A DNA stretch of 64,000 bases from Cellulomonas hominis (GCF_014201095.1 NZ_JACHDN010000001.1:4278001-4342000), one strand, 5' to 3'; positions 1 through 8,982 are shown, numbered from the stretch's first letter. Notes: a model not told the origin generated them from the letters alone. A program made the numbers and translations.

Positions 1-403
1 GCAGCGCCACGCCCGCCAGGCCGACGGTCGCGGCCGCCAGCCAGCGCCGGGACAGCCGGCGGCCGTCCACCGCGCGTTCCACCAGGGCCGCCGCCAGCGG
101 CGCCGAACCGAGCGACACGACGGTGCCGACCGCCACGCCCGCGAGGTGCATCGAGGAGTAGAACGCCAGCGGGTAGACCGCGACCGCGACCGCCCCCAGC
201 AGCACGAGCCCGCACCGCCGGCCGAGCGCCGCGCGGTGGTCCCGCAGCAGCCGGTGCGCCGTCGCCGCCTGCAGCAGACCCCCGAGGCCCATCGCCGCGG
301 CGCCGATCGCGAGCGGCCCGACGTCCGGGGCGAACGTCGCGGCCGTGCCGGTGGTGCCCCACAGCACCGCCGCGGCGAGCACCGCGAGCGTCCGCGCCGT
401 CAC
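1..403 (-). CDS. EamA/DMT-family exporter (3' end cut by window)
   Basis: Only the first 134 codons are visible because the gene runs off the left edge. The protein begins with a hydrophobic helix containing LWGTTGTAA, typical of the first membrane segment of the drug/metabolite transporter (EamA) superfamily. Further hydrophobic segments follow, including a GVAVGTVVSLGSAP stretch typical of the end of an EamA repeat. The GTG start at 403 overlaps the TGA of the tetR gene (GTGA), so the two are probably translationally coupled and co-regulated. Such pairs usually export a small molecule sensed by the TetR protein. The substrate cannot be told from sequence. Confidence 0.8.
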   Translation of the reverse strand, partial: MTARTLAVLAAAVLWGTTGTAATFAPDVGPLAIGAAAMGLGGLLQAATAHRLLRDHRAALGRRCGLVLLGAVAVAVYPLAFYSSMHLAGVAVGTVVSLGSAPLAAALVERAVDGRRLSRRWLAAATVGLAGVAL

Positions 404-996
404 GCGGCGCCCAGCAGCCCGGCGGCGAGGGCGCGCGCCCGGTGCAGCAGCCGGTCGTCGCCCTCGAGCCCGGCGCGGGCCATCGAGCCCTCCAGCAGGA
501 ACGCGAGGTGCCGGGCGAGGTCCGCGACGCGGTCCGGCTGGTCGGGCCACAGGTCGCGCAGGTGCCCGGCGACGATCCCCTCGACCTCCTCCTTGTGCGC
601 CCGCACGACCGCACGCCCCGGGTCGCCCGCGGGCAGCTCGGCGGCGGCGTTGAGCAGGCCGCAGCCGCGGAAGCCGCGCACGTAGCCGGCGCGCGCGTGG
701 TCGGCGTAGGCGTCGAACACGGCGAGCACCCGGTCCCGGGGGTCGGCGTCCGGGCCGGTCGCCGCGAGGCGGGCGCGGTAGAGGTCGAGCCACTCCGCGT
801 GCCGCGCCGCCAGGTAGGCGGCGACCAGGTCGGCCTTCGAGGCGAAGTTGTTGTACAGGCTCATCTTCGCGACGCCCGCGTCCGCGGTCAGGGTGTCGAT
901 CCCCGTCGCGGCGATGCCGTCCGCGTAGAACCGCTCCGCGGCGACGGCCAGCAGCCGCTCCCGCGCCGGTCGCCGGCGCGCTCCGCCGTCCGCCAT
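400..996 (-). CDS. TetR/AcrR-family transcriptional regulator
   Basis: 198 aa. The N-terminal 60 residues form a TetR DNA-binding domain: helix-turn-helix GVAKMSLYNNFASKADLV preceded by FYADGIAATGID. The C-terminal ligand domain is of the type found in many one-component repressors. I chose ATG 996 because AGGGAG lies about 6 nt upstream; an in-frame TTG at 1029 has no ribosome binding site. A 22-bp palindrome lies 34 bp upstream of the start, consistent with autorepression. The stop codon overlaps the start of the EamA exporter gene, so it probably represses a two-gene exporter operon. Confidence 0.9.
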   Translation of the reverse strand: MADGGARRRPARERLLAVAAERFYADGIAATGIDTLTADAGVAKMSLYNNFASKADLVAAYLAARHAEWLDLYRARLAATGPDADPRDRVLAVFDAYADHARAGYVRGFRGCGLLNAAAELPAGDPGRAVVRAHKEEVEGIVAGHLRDLWPDQPDRVADLARHLAFLLEGSMARAGLEGDDRLLHRARALAAGLLGAA

Positions 997-1029
997 GGCG
1001 TCTCCCTGGGTGCTCGACGAGTTGCTCAA

Positions 1030-1051
1030 CTGGGTAGACCTGTCTACCCAG
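1030..1051. promoter_or_regulatory. TetR operator palindrome
   Basis: Perfect inverted repeat CTGGGTAGAC-CT-GTCTACCCAG (10-bp arms, 2-bp centre), between the polymerase gene end (1057) and the tetR start (996). Position, symmetry and length fit a TetR-family operator over the promoter of the tetR-exporter operon. The binding itself is inferred. Confidence 0.7.
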
Positions 1052-1056
1052 CCAGA

Positions 1057-2745
1057 TCATTGCACGGCGTCGGCGTACGTGTCCACCACCGACACGTCGA
1101 GGGCGAAGTCCACCGGCGTGTCCCCGAACAGCAGCCGCCCCGCCTCGACCGCCGACTCCCGCACCGCCTGGGCGACCTCGTCCGCGACCTCCACCGGCGC
1201 GTGCACCATGAGCTCGTCGTGCAGGAAGAACACGAGGTGCGGCCGCCCCGGCATCGCGAGCAGCCGCCGGCGCAGCACCGCCATCCAGCACAGCGCCCAC
1301 TCCGCGGCGGTGCCCTGCACGACGAAGTTCCGGGTGAACCGGCCCCAGTCCCGCGCCCGGCGGCGGGCGTCCCGGGCGTCCTCGGGCGCCGCGCCCTCCG
1401 CCGACGCCGCCTGCCGCGCCGCCAGCCACGCGGCGCCCGGCCGGGGCGAGGACCGGCCCAGCCACGTCGTCACCTGCTCGCCGCGCTCCCCCGCCCGGGC
1501 GGCCTCCTCCACCAGCGCCACCGCCCGCGGGTAGGCCCGGGCGAGCTGCGGCATGAGCACCGCGCTCGCGCCGGTCGTCGCCCCGTAGATCGCGCCGAGC
1601 ATCGCGTACTTCGCCTGCTTGCGGTCCTCGACGATGCCGGCGGCGACGACGCCCGCGTACAGGTCGGCGTGCCGGCCCGCCGCGGCCATCGCCCCGTCCG
1701 CCGACATCGCGGCGAGCACGCGGGGCTCGAGCTGGGCGGCGTCGGCCACGACCAGCAGCCACCCGGGGTCGGAGCGCACCGCGGCACGGATGCCGGTCGG
1801 CAGCTGCAGCGCGCCGCCGCCGCTGCTCGCCCACCGGCCGGTGACCACACCGCCGGGCACGTAGTCCGGCCGGAACCGGCCGTCGCGCACCCAGCGGTCC
1901 ATCCACGCCCAGCCGTTCGCGGACAGCAGCCGGGCGAGCTTCTTGTACTCCAGCAGCGGCTCGCGGACCGGGTGGTCGAGCGCCCGGATCTCCCACGTGC
2001 GCGTGGACGACACGTCCAGCCCGGCCGCCCGCAGGGCGCGCAGCAGCTCCGGCTGCGAGTCGGGGTTGAGCCCCGGCCGGTCGAGCGCCGCGGCCACCTG
2101 CTCCGCCAGCCCGGCGAGGCGCTCCGGCCGGGCGCCGTCGTGCGGACGCGGGCCCAGCAGCTCGGTGAGCAGGGCGTCGTGCACGTCGCTGCGCCACGGC
2201 AGCCCGTCGTGCCGCATCTCCGCGGCCACCAGCGCCCCGACCGACTCCGCCGCGAGGAGCAGCCGCAGGCGGCCGTCGTCGCCCGCCTCCTCCAGGGCCG
2301 CGAGCTGGCGGCGCAGCTCGGCCGGCACGTCGGGCGCGGCGTCCGGGACCGCCGCGGCCAGGTCGTCGAACAGGGTGGCGTCGTCCGGCTCGTGCGGCCC
2401 CGCGGCGGGCGCCGCCCGGTCCCACGGACCCTCGGGGGCCCGCGCCACGGCCGTACCCGCGCACCGGGTGCTGCGCCGCAGGATCACGTGGCTGAGCCGC
2501 AGGTCGTGCGCCCGCTCGACGCGCACGCCGGCGGCCAGCAGGTCGGGGTACCAGTGCTCCGTGTCGTCCCACACCCAGCGCGGCCGGTCCGCCTCGCGCG
2601 CCGCCACCGCCGCGGGCAGGTCCTCCCCCGCGACGCGCTCCGGCGGCCCCACCTGGCCCGCCAGTGCGGCGTCGACGTCCCGCACCTCGCGCAGCACCGC
2701 ACCGCCCGGACGGTCCGGGTCGACGGCGACGAGGACGAACGGCAC
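1057..2745 (-). CDS. DNA polymerase I-like (3'-5' exonuclease/polymerase family)
   Basis: About 562 aa, shorter than full-length PolI and lacking a 5' nuclease domain. Family-A polymerase motifs are in order: motif A as DAAQLEPRVLA, motif B as RKQAKYAMLGAIYG (Arg, Lys and YG kept), motif C as HDELMVH. The N-terminal 250 residues correspond to the exonuclease-like domain but show no clear DEDD metal ligands, so proofreading is doubtful. This is the actinobacterial 'bifunctional 3'-5' exonuclease/DNA polymerase', a paralogue of PolA of unclear role in repair. GTG 2745 is preferred because it leaves room for a promoter opposite the PAC2 gene; a longer GTG at 2787 is possible. The tetR operator follows its stop. 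Confidence 0.85.
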   Translation of the reverse strand: MPFVLVAVDPDRPGGAVLREVRDVDAALAGQVGPPERVAGEDLPAAVAAREADRPRWVWDDTEHWYPDLLAAGVRVERAHDLRLSHVILRRSTRCAGTAVARAPEGPWDRAAPAAGPHEPDDATLFDDLAAAVPDAAPDVPAELRRQLAALEEAGDDGRLRLLLAAESVGALVAAEMRHDGLPWRSDVHDALLTELLGPRPHDGARPERLAGLAEQVAAALDRPGLNPDSQPELLRALRAAGLDVSSTRTWEIRALDHPVREPLLEYKKLARLLSANGWAWMDRWVRDGRFRPDYVPGGVVTGRWASSGGGALQLPTGIRAAVRSDPGWLLVVADAAQLEPRVLAAMSADGAMAAAGRHADLYAGVVAAGIVEDRKQAKYAMLGAIYGATTGASAVLMPQLARAYPRAVALVEEAARAGERGEQVTTWLGRSSPRPGAAWLAARQAASAEGAAPEDARDARRRARDWGRFTRNFVVQGTAAEWALCWMAVLRRRLLAMPGRPHLVFFLHDELMVHAPVEVADEVAQAVRESAVEAGRLLFGDTPVDFALDVSVVDTYADAVQ

Positions 2746-2791
2746 GCCCTCATTGTGGCGCCCGGGCCCGACACCCCGGCGCGGCACGTCC

Positions 2792-2797
2792 TACGCT
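2792..2797 (+). promoter_or_regulatory. -10 box of leaderless PAC2 gene
   Basis: TACGCT ends 6 nt before ATG 2804, so transcription should begin at or next to the start codon and leave no room for a ribosome binding site. Confidence 0.55.
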
Positions 2798-2803
2798 GGG
2801 CCG

Positions 2804-3667
2804 ATGACCGAGCAGGCGAACGGCCCCGCGGGCCTCCCGGAGCAGGAGACGATCCTGCTCGCGGCCTTCGAAGGCTGGAACGACGCCGGGTCCGCCGCCA
2901 GCCAGGCCCTGGAGCACCTGCACGAGGCCTGGCACGCCGAGCAGGTCGACGAGCTGGACCCGGAGGAGTACCACGACTTCCAGGTGAACCGGCCGGTGAT
3001 CGGCGCCGGGGCGGACGGCCGCCGGGAGATCACCTGGCCGACCACCGCCGTGGCCGTCGCGACCACCCCGCAGGCCCGCCGGCAGGTCGTCCTCGTGCAC
3101 GGCATCGAGCCCTCCATGCGCTGGCGGCGGTACTGCGGCGAGCTCCTCGACATCGCCGAGGGCCTGCGCGCCACCACCGTCGTCACGCTCGGCGCGCTGC
3201 TCGCGGACGTCCCGCACACCCGGCCGATCCCGGTGACCGCCACCAGCGAGGACCCGGCCGTCCGCGAGGCCCTCGACGTCGAGAGCAACTCGTACGAGGG
3301 CCCGACCGGCATCGTCGGGGTCCTGCAGCACGAGGCCGCCGCCCGCGGGATGCGCACCGTCTCCCTGTGGGCCGCCGTCCCGCACTACGTCGCGCACCCG
3401 CCGTCGCCCAAGGCGACCCTCGCGCTGCTGCACCGCATCGAGGCCCTCACCGGCGAGCCGATCCCGCTGGGCGACCTGCCGGAGGACGCGGCCGCCTGGC
3501 AGGACGGCGTCGACGAGCTCGCGAGCGAGGACTCGGAGATCGCCGAGTACGTCCGCCAGCTCGAGGAGGCGAAGGACACCGCCGAGCTCCCGGAGGCCAG
3601 CGGCGAGGCGATCGCCCAGGAGTTCGAGCGCTACCTGCGCCGGCGGGACAAGGGCATCGGGGGCTGA
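2804..3667 (+). CDS. PAC2 family protein
   Basis: 287 aa. The fold resembles the proteasome assembly chaperone 2 family found in all actinobacteria (Rv2125-like). Visible family marks are the N-terminal AFEGWNDAGSAAS, central VLVHGIEPSMRWR and the late SLWAAVPHYV segment. The C-terminal 60 residues are acidic and predicted helical. ATG 2804 is chosen because a TACGCT -10 box sits 6 nt upstream. In mycobacteria PAC2, mshC and uppP lie in the same neighbourhood, and all three are within 6 kb here. The biochemical role is unproven. Confidence 0.9.
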   Translation: MTEQANGPAGLPEQETILLAAFEGWNDAGSAASQALEHLHEAWHAEQVDELDPEEYHDFQVNRPVIGAGADGRREITWPTTAVAVATTPQARRQVVLVHGIEPSMRWRRYCGELLDIAEGLRATTVVTLGALLADVPHTRPIPVTATSEDPAVREALDVESNSYEGPTGIVGVLQHEAAARGMRTVSLWAAVPHYVAHPPSPKATLALLHRIEALTGEPIPLGDLPEDAAAWQDGVDELASEDSEIAEYVRQLEEAKDTAELPEASGEAIAQEFERYLRRRDKGIGG

Positions 3668-3788
3668 CCCGGCGCCGTCGGCGGCGCGTCGGCCGCGGGG
3701 GCCCGTCCCCAGCCGGGCCGTTGGTCCCGCGTCGATGCGCGATCTCCACGGTGGCATGTCGGGACGACGCCCAAGGGAAGGGACCACC

Positions 3789-4181
3789 GTGCGCCTGCAG
3801 CTGACGATCCTCGCCACGACCCGGTTCGACGCGATGCGCCGGTTCTACCGCGGCCTCACCGGCTGGCCCGCGACGGCCGACGCCCCGAACTACCTCGAGC
3901 TGCGCCCCGAGCCGGGCGCCCCCGGCCTGGCGGTGTACGAGCTCGGGTCGTTCCTGCGGAACCTCGACGGGCCGACGCCGCCCGCCGCCGCGCACGGCAC
4001 CCAGCGGACCACCGAGCTGTACCTCGGCGTCGACGACCTCCCCGCCGCGACCGCCCTCGCCCGCGACCTCGGCGGCACGCCGCTCGGCGGCCCCGAGCCG
4101 CGGGGCTGGGGCGACGTCGTGCAGTACGTCCTCGACCCGGACGGCAACGTGTGCGCCCTGGCGCGGCCGGCGGACGGCTGA
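3789..4181 (+). CDS. VOC family (glyoxalase-like) protein
   Basis: 130 aa, a single vicinal-oxygen-chelate unit of two beta-alpha-beta-beta-beta modules. Typical marks are the start LTILATTRFDAMRRFYRGL and the end VLDPDGNVCALA. Members are glyoxalases, dioxygenases or resistance proteins; without partner domains the substrate is unknown. GTG 3789 is preferred over an ATG at 3735 because AAGGGAAGGGA lies directly upstream. It follows the PAC2 gene by about 120 bp and may form its own unit. Confidence 0.85.
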   Translation: MRLQLTILATTRFDAMRRFYRGLTGWPATADAPNYLELRPEPGAPGLAVYELGSFLRNLDGPTPPAAAHGTQRTTELYLGVDDLPAATALARDLGGTPLGGPEPRGWGDVVQYVLDPDGNVCALARPADG

Positions 4182-4250
4182 GCCGCGCGGGTCCTGTGCG
4201 CGTCCTGTGCGCACGCCCGCGAACCTCCCCCGCGCGGTGCCGGCCCTGGC

Positions 4251-4256
4251 TACGGT
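4251..4256 (+). promoter_or_regulatory. -10 box of leaderless lipoprotein gene
   Basis: TACGGT, 7 nt before ATG 4264. This position fixes the start choice over an upstream in-frame codon at 4207. Confidence 0.5.
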
Positions 4257-4263
4257 CCGGGTC

Positions 4264-5136
4264 ATGTCGCACCTCCTGGGTCCCGGCCGCGCCGCCGGCG
4301 CCGTCGCCGCCGCGCTGACCGCGGTCGCCCTGCTGCTGGCGGGGTGCACCGACCCGGGCCCGGGTGCCGCGGCCCCGCCGACTCTGGTCGAGGAGGTCGC
4401 CGCGATCCCGGGGGTCAGCGAGGCCACGCCGACCGCGGACGGGGGCCTCGACGTCCGCACCGACGTCGCCACGGCCCGGGAGTTCCGGGACGTCGGCCGG
4501 GCCGTCGCCGCGGCGCTGCCCGACCGCCCCCGCGCCGGGGCGCGGGTCTGGCAGCCGGAGCGCACCGGCCTGCCCGCGCTGGCCGCCGAGCTCGACGACC
4601 GGGACGACGCCGCCCTCGTGCTCCGGACGGTCGCGGACCTCGCGGCCCTCCCGGGGGTGACGGACGTGCAGGCGACGCCGGACTCCGCGAGCGGCACGGT
4701 CGCGACCGCGGACGACCTCCCCGGCCTGGCCGCGGCGACCACCGGGCTGCCGTTCACGAGCGTGGTGCTGGGCACCGTGGACCAGCGGATCACCACGATG
4801 GTCGGCCCCGGGGTCCTCGACGACGCGCTGGCCCGGGTCCTCGTGGGCGTCGCGGGCCGGCCGGGCGTCACCTCGCTGCTCCTCGACACCCGCGCCGCCA
4901 CCGACGGCACGCCGGAGGCCTGGCTGCGCGTGCAGGTCCAGGGCGACGACACGGTCACCGGCCTCGCGCGCGAGCTGGGCGCGACGCCGTGGCCCGCGGA
5001 GCGGCCGCCGGTGCACGTGGTCGTCGCGTCGTCGTTCCGCGAGCAGGGCGGGATGCTCGGCGTGCCGGAGCCGGACGCCCCGGCCGCCGATCCCGCCACC
5101 GCGCAGCCCGGCGCCCCCGGCTGCGCCGCGCTCTAG
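4264..5136 (+). CDS. Putative lipoprotein, truncated by in-frame TAG
   Basis: 290 aa up to a TAG at 5134-5136. A signal peptide ends in a lipobox (LLLAGC), so the protein should be lipid-anchored outside the membrane. The body has two related segments beginning 'aIPGVSEATPTADGG' and 'ALPGVTDVQATPDSA', suggesting duplicated small alpha/beta domains. It ends with a Pro/Ala-rich linker and GCAAL. The frame continues after the TAG (5137-5538) with a sequence like the rest of a DUF4232 domain, whose first cysteine would be the one in GCAAL. So this is probably the N-terminal part of a gene broken by one nonsense codon, or one read through it. Confidence 0.75.
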   Translation: MSHLLGPGRAAGAVAAALTAVALLLAGCTDPGPGAAAPPTLVEEVAAIPGVSEATPTADGGLDVRTDVATAREFRDVGRAVAAALPDRPRAGARVWQPERTGLPALAAELDDRDDAALVLRTVADLAALPGVTDVQATPDSASGTVATADDLPGLAAATTGLPFTSVVLGTVDQRITTMVGPGVLDDALARVLVGVAGRPGVTSLLLDTRAATDGTPEAWLRVQVQGDDTVTGLARELGATPWPAERPPVHVVVASSFREQGGMLGVPEPDAPAADPATAQPGAPGCAAL

Positions 5137-5538
5137 GTGGCCGTCGCCGGGTTCGACGCCGCCCTGGGCAGCCGCTACCTGCTGCTGCGCGCCACCAACG
5201 CCACCCCGGACCCGTGCGTCGTCGAGGGGCGCCCCGAGGTCGGGTTCCTCCGGGCGTCCGGCACGCTCGTGCCCGACGTCGAGACCGGCACCCCCACCGG
5301 GACACCGGCCCCGGATGCCCTGGTGGTCGGCCCCGGCGGCACGGTGTCCGCGCAGCTCCGGTGGGGGGCGATGTCGACCTCGCAGGACCCGGACGTCACC
5401 GTCGCCCTGCTGGTCACGCCGGTCCCCGGTGCCGCGGCGGTGCGGCTGGACGCGCCCGAGGGCGGCATCGACGTGCTGGCCGGCGCCGCGGTGGAGGTCG
5501 GCGCCTGGCAGCGCGCCGTCGAGGGCTGGGGCGGCTAG
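5137..5538 (+). pseudogene. DUF4232-like C-terminal part, separated by one stop codon
   Basis: 133 codons, opened by GTG directly after the TAG of the preceding lipoprotein and in the same frame. The sequence RYLLLRATNATPDPCVVEG, then SAQLRWGAM, matches the pattern of DUF4232 domains (extracellular, beta-rich, paired cysteines). It has no signal peptide of its own, and its first conserved cysteine lies upstream of the stop. It is therefore best read as the severed C-terminus of one lipoprotein. Independent translation from the GTG by termination-reinitiation is possible. The stop overlaps the mshC stop on the other strand (shared CTAG). Confidence 0.6.
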
Positions 5539-6788
5539 AGCCGGACCCCGAGCAGCGCGTTCACGGCTCGGGCGATGACACCGGGCGCGCCCTGCTCGTC
5601 CTCGGCGCCCGCCAGCGCGGCCTCGGCCCAGGCGTCCACGGCCCGCAGCGCGCGCGGCGCGTCGAGGTCGTCGGCGACGGCCGCGCGGATCTCCGCCAGC
5701 GTCGCGTCCGCCGCCGGCCCGCCGTTCCCGGACACCGCCGAGCGCCACCGGTCCAGCCGGGCCCGGGCGGCGTCCAGCACCGCGTCGGTCCACTCCCAGT
5801 CGGACGCGTAGTGGTGGTCGAGGATCGCCAGGCGCACCGCCATGGCGTCCACCCCGTCGGCCCGCAGCTGCGAGACGAGCACCAGGTTGCCCAGGGACTT
5901 GCTCATCTTCTCGCCGTGCAGCCCCACCATGCCGGTGTGCACGTGCGTGCGGGCGCCCTCGCCGTCGTCGAGCAGCCGCGCGTGCGACGTGCTCATCTCG
6001 TGGTGCGGGAACCGCAGGTCGGAGCCGCCGCCCTGCACGTCGAACGGCAGGCCGATGCCGTCGCGGGCGATCACCGCGCACTCGATGTGCCAGCCGGGGC
6101 GCCCGGGGCCGAGGTCGCCGCCGTCCCAGCAGGGCTCCCCCGGGCGGGCCGCGCGCCAGAGCAGCGGGTCGAGGGCGTCGCGCTTGCCCGGTCGCTCGGG
6201 GTCGCCGCCGCGCTCGCCGAACAGCTTGAGCATGTCGGGGCGCGAGAGGCGGGCGACCTCGCCGAACGCCGGGTCGGCGGACACCGCCGCGTACACGTCG
6301 CCGGCGCCCTGGCCGTGGGCGTCGGGCACCCCGACCACGTACGCGGAACCGTCCGCGACCATCGCCTCGACCGCCGCCACGACGGCCGGCACGGCCTCGA
6401 CCGCGCCGGTGTACACGTCCGGCGGCACGACGCCGAGCGCCGTCATGTCCTCGAGGTACAGGGCGGTCTGGTCCGCGGCGAGCTCGCGCCAGTCGACGCC
6501 GGTGGCCTCCGCGCGCTCCAGCAGCGGGTCGTCCACGTCGGTGACGTTCGAGGCGTAGCGGACGCGCTTGCCCTCGTCGAGCCAGCCGCGCACCAGCAGG
6601 TCGAACGCCACGTAGGTCGCGGCGTGCCCCATGTGGGTCGCGTCGTAGGGCGTGATGCCGCAGACGTACACCGTGGCGTCCGGCCCCGGGCCGGCGACGA
6701 CGAGGTCGCCCGTCGTCGTGTCCCGGACGCGCACGGGACCCCCCTGGCCGGGGAGCTGCGGGATCTGCGGGGCGGGCCAGGTGAGCAC
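5535..6788 (-). CDS. mshC: Cysteine:1D-myo-inositol 2-amino-2-deoxy-alpha-D-glucopyranoside ligase
   Basis: 417 aa, the usual length for MshC. It joins cysteine to GlcN-inositol using ATP, the third enzymatic step of mycothiol synthesis in the cytoplasm. Class-I synthetase marks are present: HMGH at residues 52-55, zinc-ligand Cys43 in [25 protein letters not shown], and KMSKSLGN. The N-terminus [11 protein letters not shown] is typical of MshC rather than CysS. GTG 6788 is supported by a TACGCT -10 box 7 nt upstream. The gene converges on the broken lipoprotein gene with overlapping stops. Its presence shows that the host makes mycothiol. Confidence 0.97.
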   Translation of the reverse strand: MLTWPAPQIPQLPGQGGPVRVRDTTTGDLVVAGPGPDATVYVCGITPYDATHMGHAATYVAFDLLVRGWLDEGKRVRYASNVTDVDDPLLERAEATGVDWRELAADQTALYLEDMTALGVVPPDVYTGAVEAVPAVVAAVEAMVADGSAYVVGVPDAHGQGAGDVYAAVSADPAFGEVARLSRPDMLKLFGERGGDPERPGKRDALDPLLWRAARPGEPCWDGGDLGPGRPGWHIECAVIARDGIGLPFDVQGGGSDLRFPHHEMSTSHARLLDDGEGARTHVHTGMVGLHGEKMSKSLGNLVLVSQLRADGVDAMAVRLAILDHHYASDWEWTDAVLDAARARLDRWRSAVSGNGGPAADATLAEIRAAVADDLDAPRALRAVDAWAEAALAGAEDEQGAPGVIARAVNALLGVRL

Positions 6789-6795
6789 GGCCTAG

Positions 6796-6801
6796 AGCGT
6801 A
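6796..6801 (-). promoter_or_regulatory. -10 box of leaderless mshC
   Basis: TACGCT on the minus strand, 7 nt before the GTG at 6788. Confidence 0.5.
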
Positions 6802-6900
6802 ATCGCCCCGCCGCGGCCCCGCCGACCGCGTCCGGCCCCGCGCGGGCCCGGCGGCGCGTCGCGCGGCCCGGCGAGCCGCTGGCCGGGGAGAATGCGCGGA

Positions 6901-7881
6901 ATGGAACACGCCTGGGTGCACGGGGACGACGGCTGGACGGCGACGGCGCCGGACGGGCTGCTGGGGCTGCTCGCGGCCCCCGAGCCGCCCGCCGCGTGGG
7001 TGCACGTCGACTCCCTCGACGCGCTCGCCGACGCCGCCCGCCAGGCCGGCGTCCCGGAGTCCGTGGTCCGGCGGTCGGTGGCCGGCGGCGGGGTGCGCGA
7101 GCCGCGGCACCCGCAGCTCCGCCGGCTGCCCGGCGGCGGCCGCTACCTGGTCAGCCCCACGCTCACGTACGACGCCGCCACCCGCGACGTGCGCACCGGC
7201 CTGTGGGCCGCGCTCGTCGTCGACGAGGTCACCCTCACCGCCGAGGAGGGCCCCGGCGCGCTGCTCGACGACGTCCTGGAGCACCTCGGCGACGCCGAGC
7301 ACCTCCCCCAGGACCGCGGCAGCCACGTGTTCGCCGCGGTGCTCATGTCGCTGGTGCGCCGCGCCGGGGACGTCGAGGCCGGCATCGGGGAGGCGGTCGC
7401 CGACGTCGAGCAGGTCGTGTTCACCCCGGACGCGGGCGACCCGGCCGAGGTCGTCTACGACCTCAAGCGCGAGATCGCCGAGGCCCGGCGCGCGCTCGTC
7501 CCGCTGCTCGCCGCGTTCCCCGAGCTCGTCGCGGAGCAGGAGGACAGCCGCCGCGAGACCCGCACGATGCGGTGGATGCGCCGCCTCGACGCCGTGCTGA
7601 CCAAGGTGGACCGGCACCTCGACGCCCACGACGACCTGCTCGGGGACATGCTCAACGTGCACCTGTCCCGGGTGTCCGTGCGGCAGAACGAGGACATGCG
7701 GAAGATCTCCGCGTGGGCGGCGATCATCGCGGTGCCGACGCTCATCGCCGGCGTGTACGGGATGAACTTCGACCACATGCCGGAGCTGCACTGGCTCGTG
7801 GGGTACCCCGCGGCGCTGCTCCTGATGGGCGGCGCGGCGTTCTGGCTGTTCCGGCTCTTCAAGCGCTCCGGGTGGCTGTAG
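6901..7881 (+). CDS. CorA-like divalent cation transporter
   Basis: 326 aa. It has a long acidic and helical cytoplasmic N-domain and two C-terminal membrane helices, the first ending in the CorA signature YGMNF. The protein should form a pentameric Mg2+/Co2+ channel or a related efflux protein. The C-terminus is basic (FKRSGWL), as in CorA. ATG 6901 is chosen: GGGGAG lies 10 nt upstream and a GAGAAT box lies 7 nt upstream. An in-frame ATG at 6892 is too close to that purine run. It is divergent from mshC, sharing about 110 bp of promoter region. Confidence 0.9.
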   Translation: MEHAWVHGDDGWTATAPDGLLGLLAAPEPPAAWVHVDSLDALADAARQAGVPESVVRRSVAGGGVREPRHPQLRRLPGGGRYLVSPTLTYDAATRDVRTGLWAALVVDEVTLTAEEGPGALLDDVLEHLGDAEHLPQDRGSHVFAAVLMSLVRRAGDVEAGIGEAVADVEQVVFTPDAGDPAEVVYDLKREIAEARRALVPLLAAFPELVAEQEDSRRETRTMRWMRRLDAVLTKVDRHLDAHDDLLGDMLNVHLSRVSVRQNEDMRKISAWAAIIAVPTLIAGVYGMNFDHMPELHWLVGYPAALLLMGGAAFWLFRLFKRSGWL

Positions 7882-7885
7882 CGCC

Positions 7886-7891
7886 TACGCT
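7886..7891 (+). promoter_or_regulatory. -10 box of leaderless small membrane protein gene
   Basis: TACGCT, 6 nt before GTG 7898; it begins 5 bp after the CorA-like gene's stop. Confidence 0.5.
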
Positions 7892-7897
7892 GGCCCC

Positions 7898-8086
7898 GTG
7901 CGCCGACCCGTCCTCTGGCTCCTGCTGCTCGCGGTCGTCCTGATCGCGCTGTCGCAGACGGATGCCGGCGGCGGTCTCGCTGTGGTGCTCTGGATCGGCG
8001 CGCTGCTCGCCCTGCTGACCGCGCTGGCGATCGAGGTCCGCGACCTGCGGGCGGCCCGCGGCCGGGCGCGGCGCGACCGCGGCTGA
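7898..8086 (+). CDS. Small two-helix membrane protein
   Basis: 62 aa of unknown function. Two hydrophobic helices (WLLLLAVVLIAL and VVLWIGALLALLTAL) are followed by an Arg-rich cytoplasmic tail, so both ends should face the cytoplasm. It follows the CorA-like gene by 16 bp but has its own -10 box directly upstream. No family is recognised. Leaderless signals and actinobacterial codon bias support it being a real gene. Confidence 0.7.
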   Translation: MRRPVLWLLLLAVVLIALSQTDAGGGLAVVLWIGALLALLTALAIEVRDLRAARGRARRDRG

Positions 8087-8100
8087 CCGGCCCGTCGCGG

Positions 8101-8982
8101 TCAGGCCCCCGCGAGCGGGTGCAGCACCCCGGTGACGAGCAGCAGCGCGACGACGACCGCGAGCCCGATCCGGTAGACGACGAACGGCCGGTAGGAGTAC
8201 GTCGACACGATCTTGAGGAACCCGATGATCACGACGTACCCGACGACGAACGCCACGAGCGTCGCGATGAGCGTCACGCCGAGGCCGGGCGTCCCGGCGC
8301 TGCCGAAGTCCCCGACCGACGACGCGAGCTGGTACAGCCCGGAGCCGAGCACGGCGGGGATGGCGAGCAGGAACGAGTACCGCGCGGCGGCCTCGCGGGT
8401 GTAGCCCATGAGCAGGCCCGCCGTGATCGTGCCGCCCGACCGGGACACGCCCGGGATGAGCGCCATGGCCTGCGCGAGGCCGAAGTACACCGCGTGCCGC
8501 GGCGTGAGGTCGCCGAGCGGCTTGGACTTCCGGCCCCGGCGGTCGGCCCAGTCCAGGACGAGCGCGAAGCCCGCCAGGGTCAGCACGATGAGCCAGAGGT
8601 TCCGGAACGGCTGCTCGATGGCGTCCTGGAACAGCAGGCCGAGCACCACGATGGGCACCGAGCCGAGCGCGATGAACCAGGCCATCCGCGCGTCCGGGTC
8701 GGGCGCTGCGCCGGGGGGCGCGCCGAGGCGGGACCGCCAGTCGGGTCCGAGGTCGCCGCGCACCGCCCGCCACCAGTGCGTGCAGATCCGGGCGATGTCG
8801 CGCCGGAAGTACAGCAGCACCGCGGTCTCGGTCCCGATCTGGGTGATCGCCGTGAACGCCGCGCCGGGGTCCCCGGAGCCGATCAGCTCGCCCACGATCC
8901 GCAGGTGCGCGGAGGACGAGACGGGCAGGAACTCGGTCAGACCCTGCACGAGGCCGAGGACGATCGCCTCCCAGACGCTCAT
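8101..8982 (-). CDS. uppP: Undecaprenyl-diphosphatase
   Basis: 293 aa integral membrane phosphatase that recycles undecaprenyl pyrophosphate to the monophosphate carrier for peptidoglycan and other wall polymers; it also gives bacitracin tolerance. Both BacA/UppP motifs are visible: [14 protein letters not shown] near the N-terminus and PGVSRSGGT in the middle. Eight or so hydrophobic segments follow. ATG 8982 begins the conserved sequence [10 protein letters not shown]; a GTG at 9024 would add an unconserved tail. uppP near mshC and PAC2 is a known actinobacterial arrangement. Confidence 0.96.
   Translation of the reverse strand: MSVWEAIVLGLVQGLTEFLPVSSSAHLRIVGELIGSGDPGAAFTAITQIGTETAVLLYFRRDIARICTHWWRAVRGDLGPDWRSRLGAPPGAAPDPDARMAWFIALGSVPIVVLGLLFQDAIEQPFRNLWLIVLTLAGFALVLDWADRRGRKSKPLGDLTPRHAVYFGLAQAMALIPGVSRSGGTITAGLLMGYTREAAARYSFLLAIPAVLGSGLYQLASSVGDFGSAGTPGLGVTLIATLVAFVVGYVVIIGFLKIVSTYSYRPFVVYRIGLAVVVALLLVTGVLHPLAGA

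Noticed and set aside
442..3804. Very long open frame on the plus strand, antisense to tetR and the polymerase gene
   Set aside because: Arg/Pro/Gly-rich composition, no family motifs, and it overlaps well-supported genes. It is a by-product of GC-rich third positions. Similar antisense frames across the window were ignored for the same reason.
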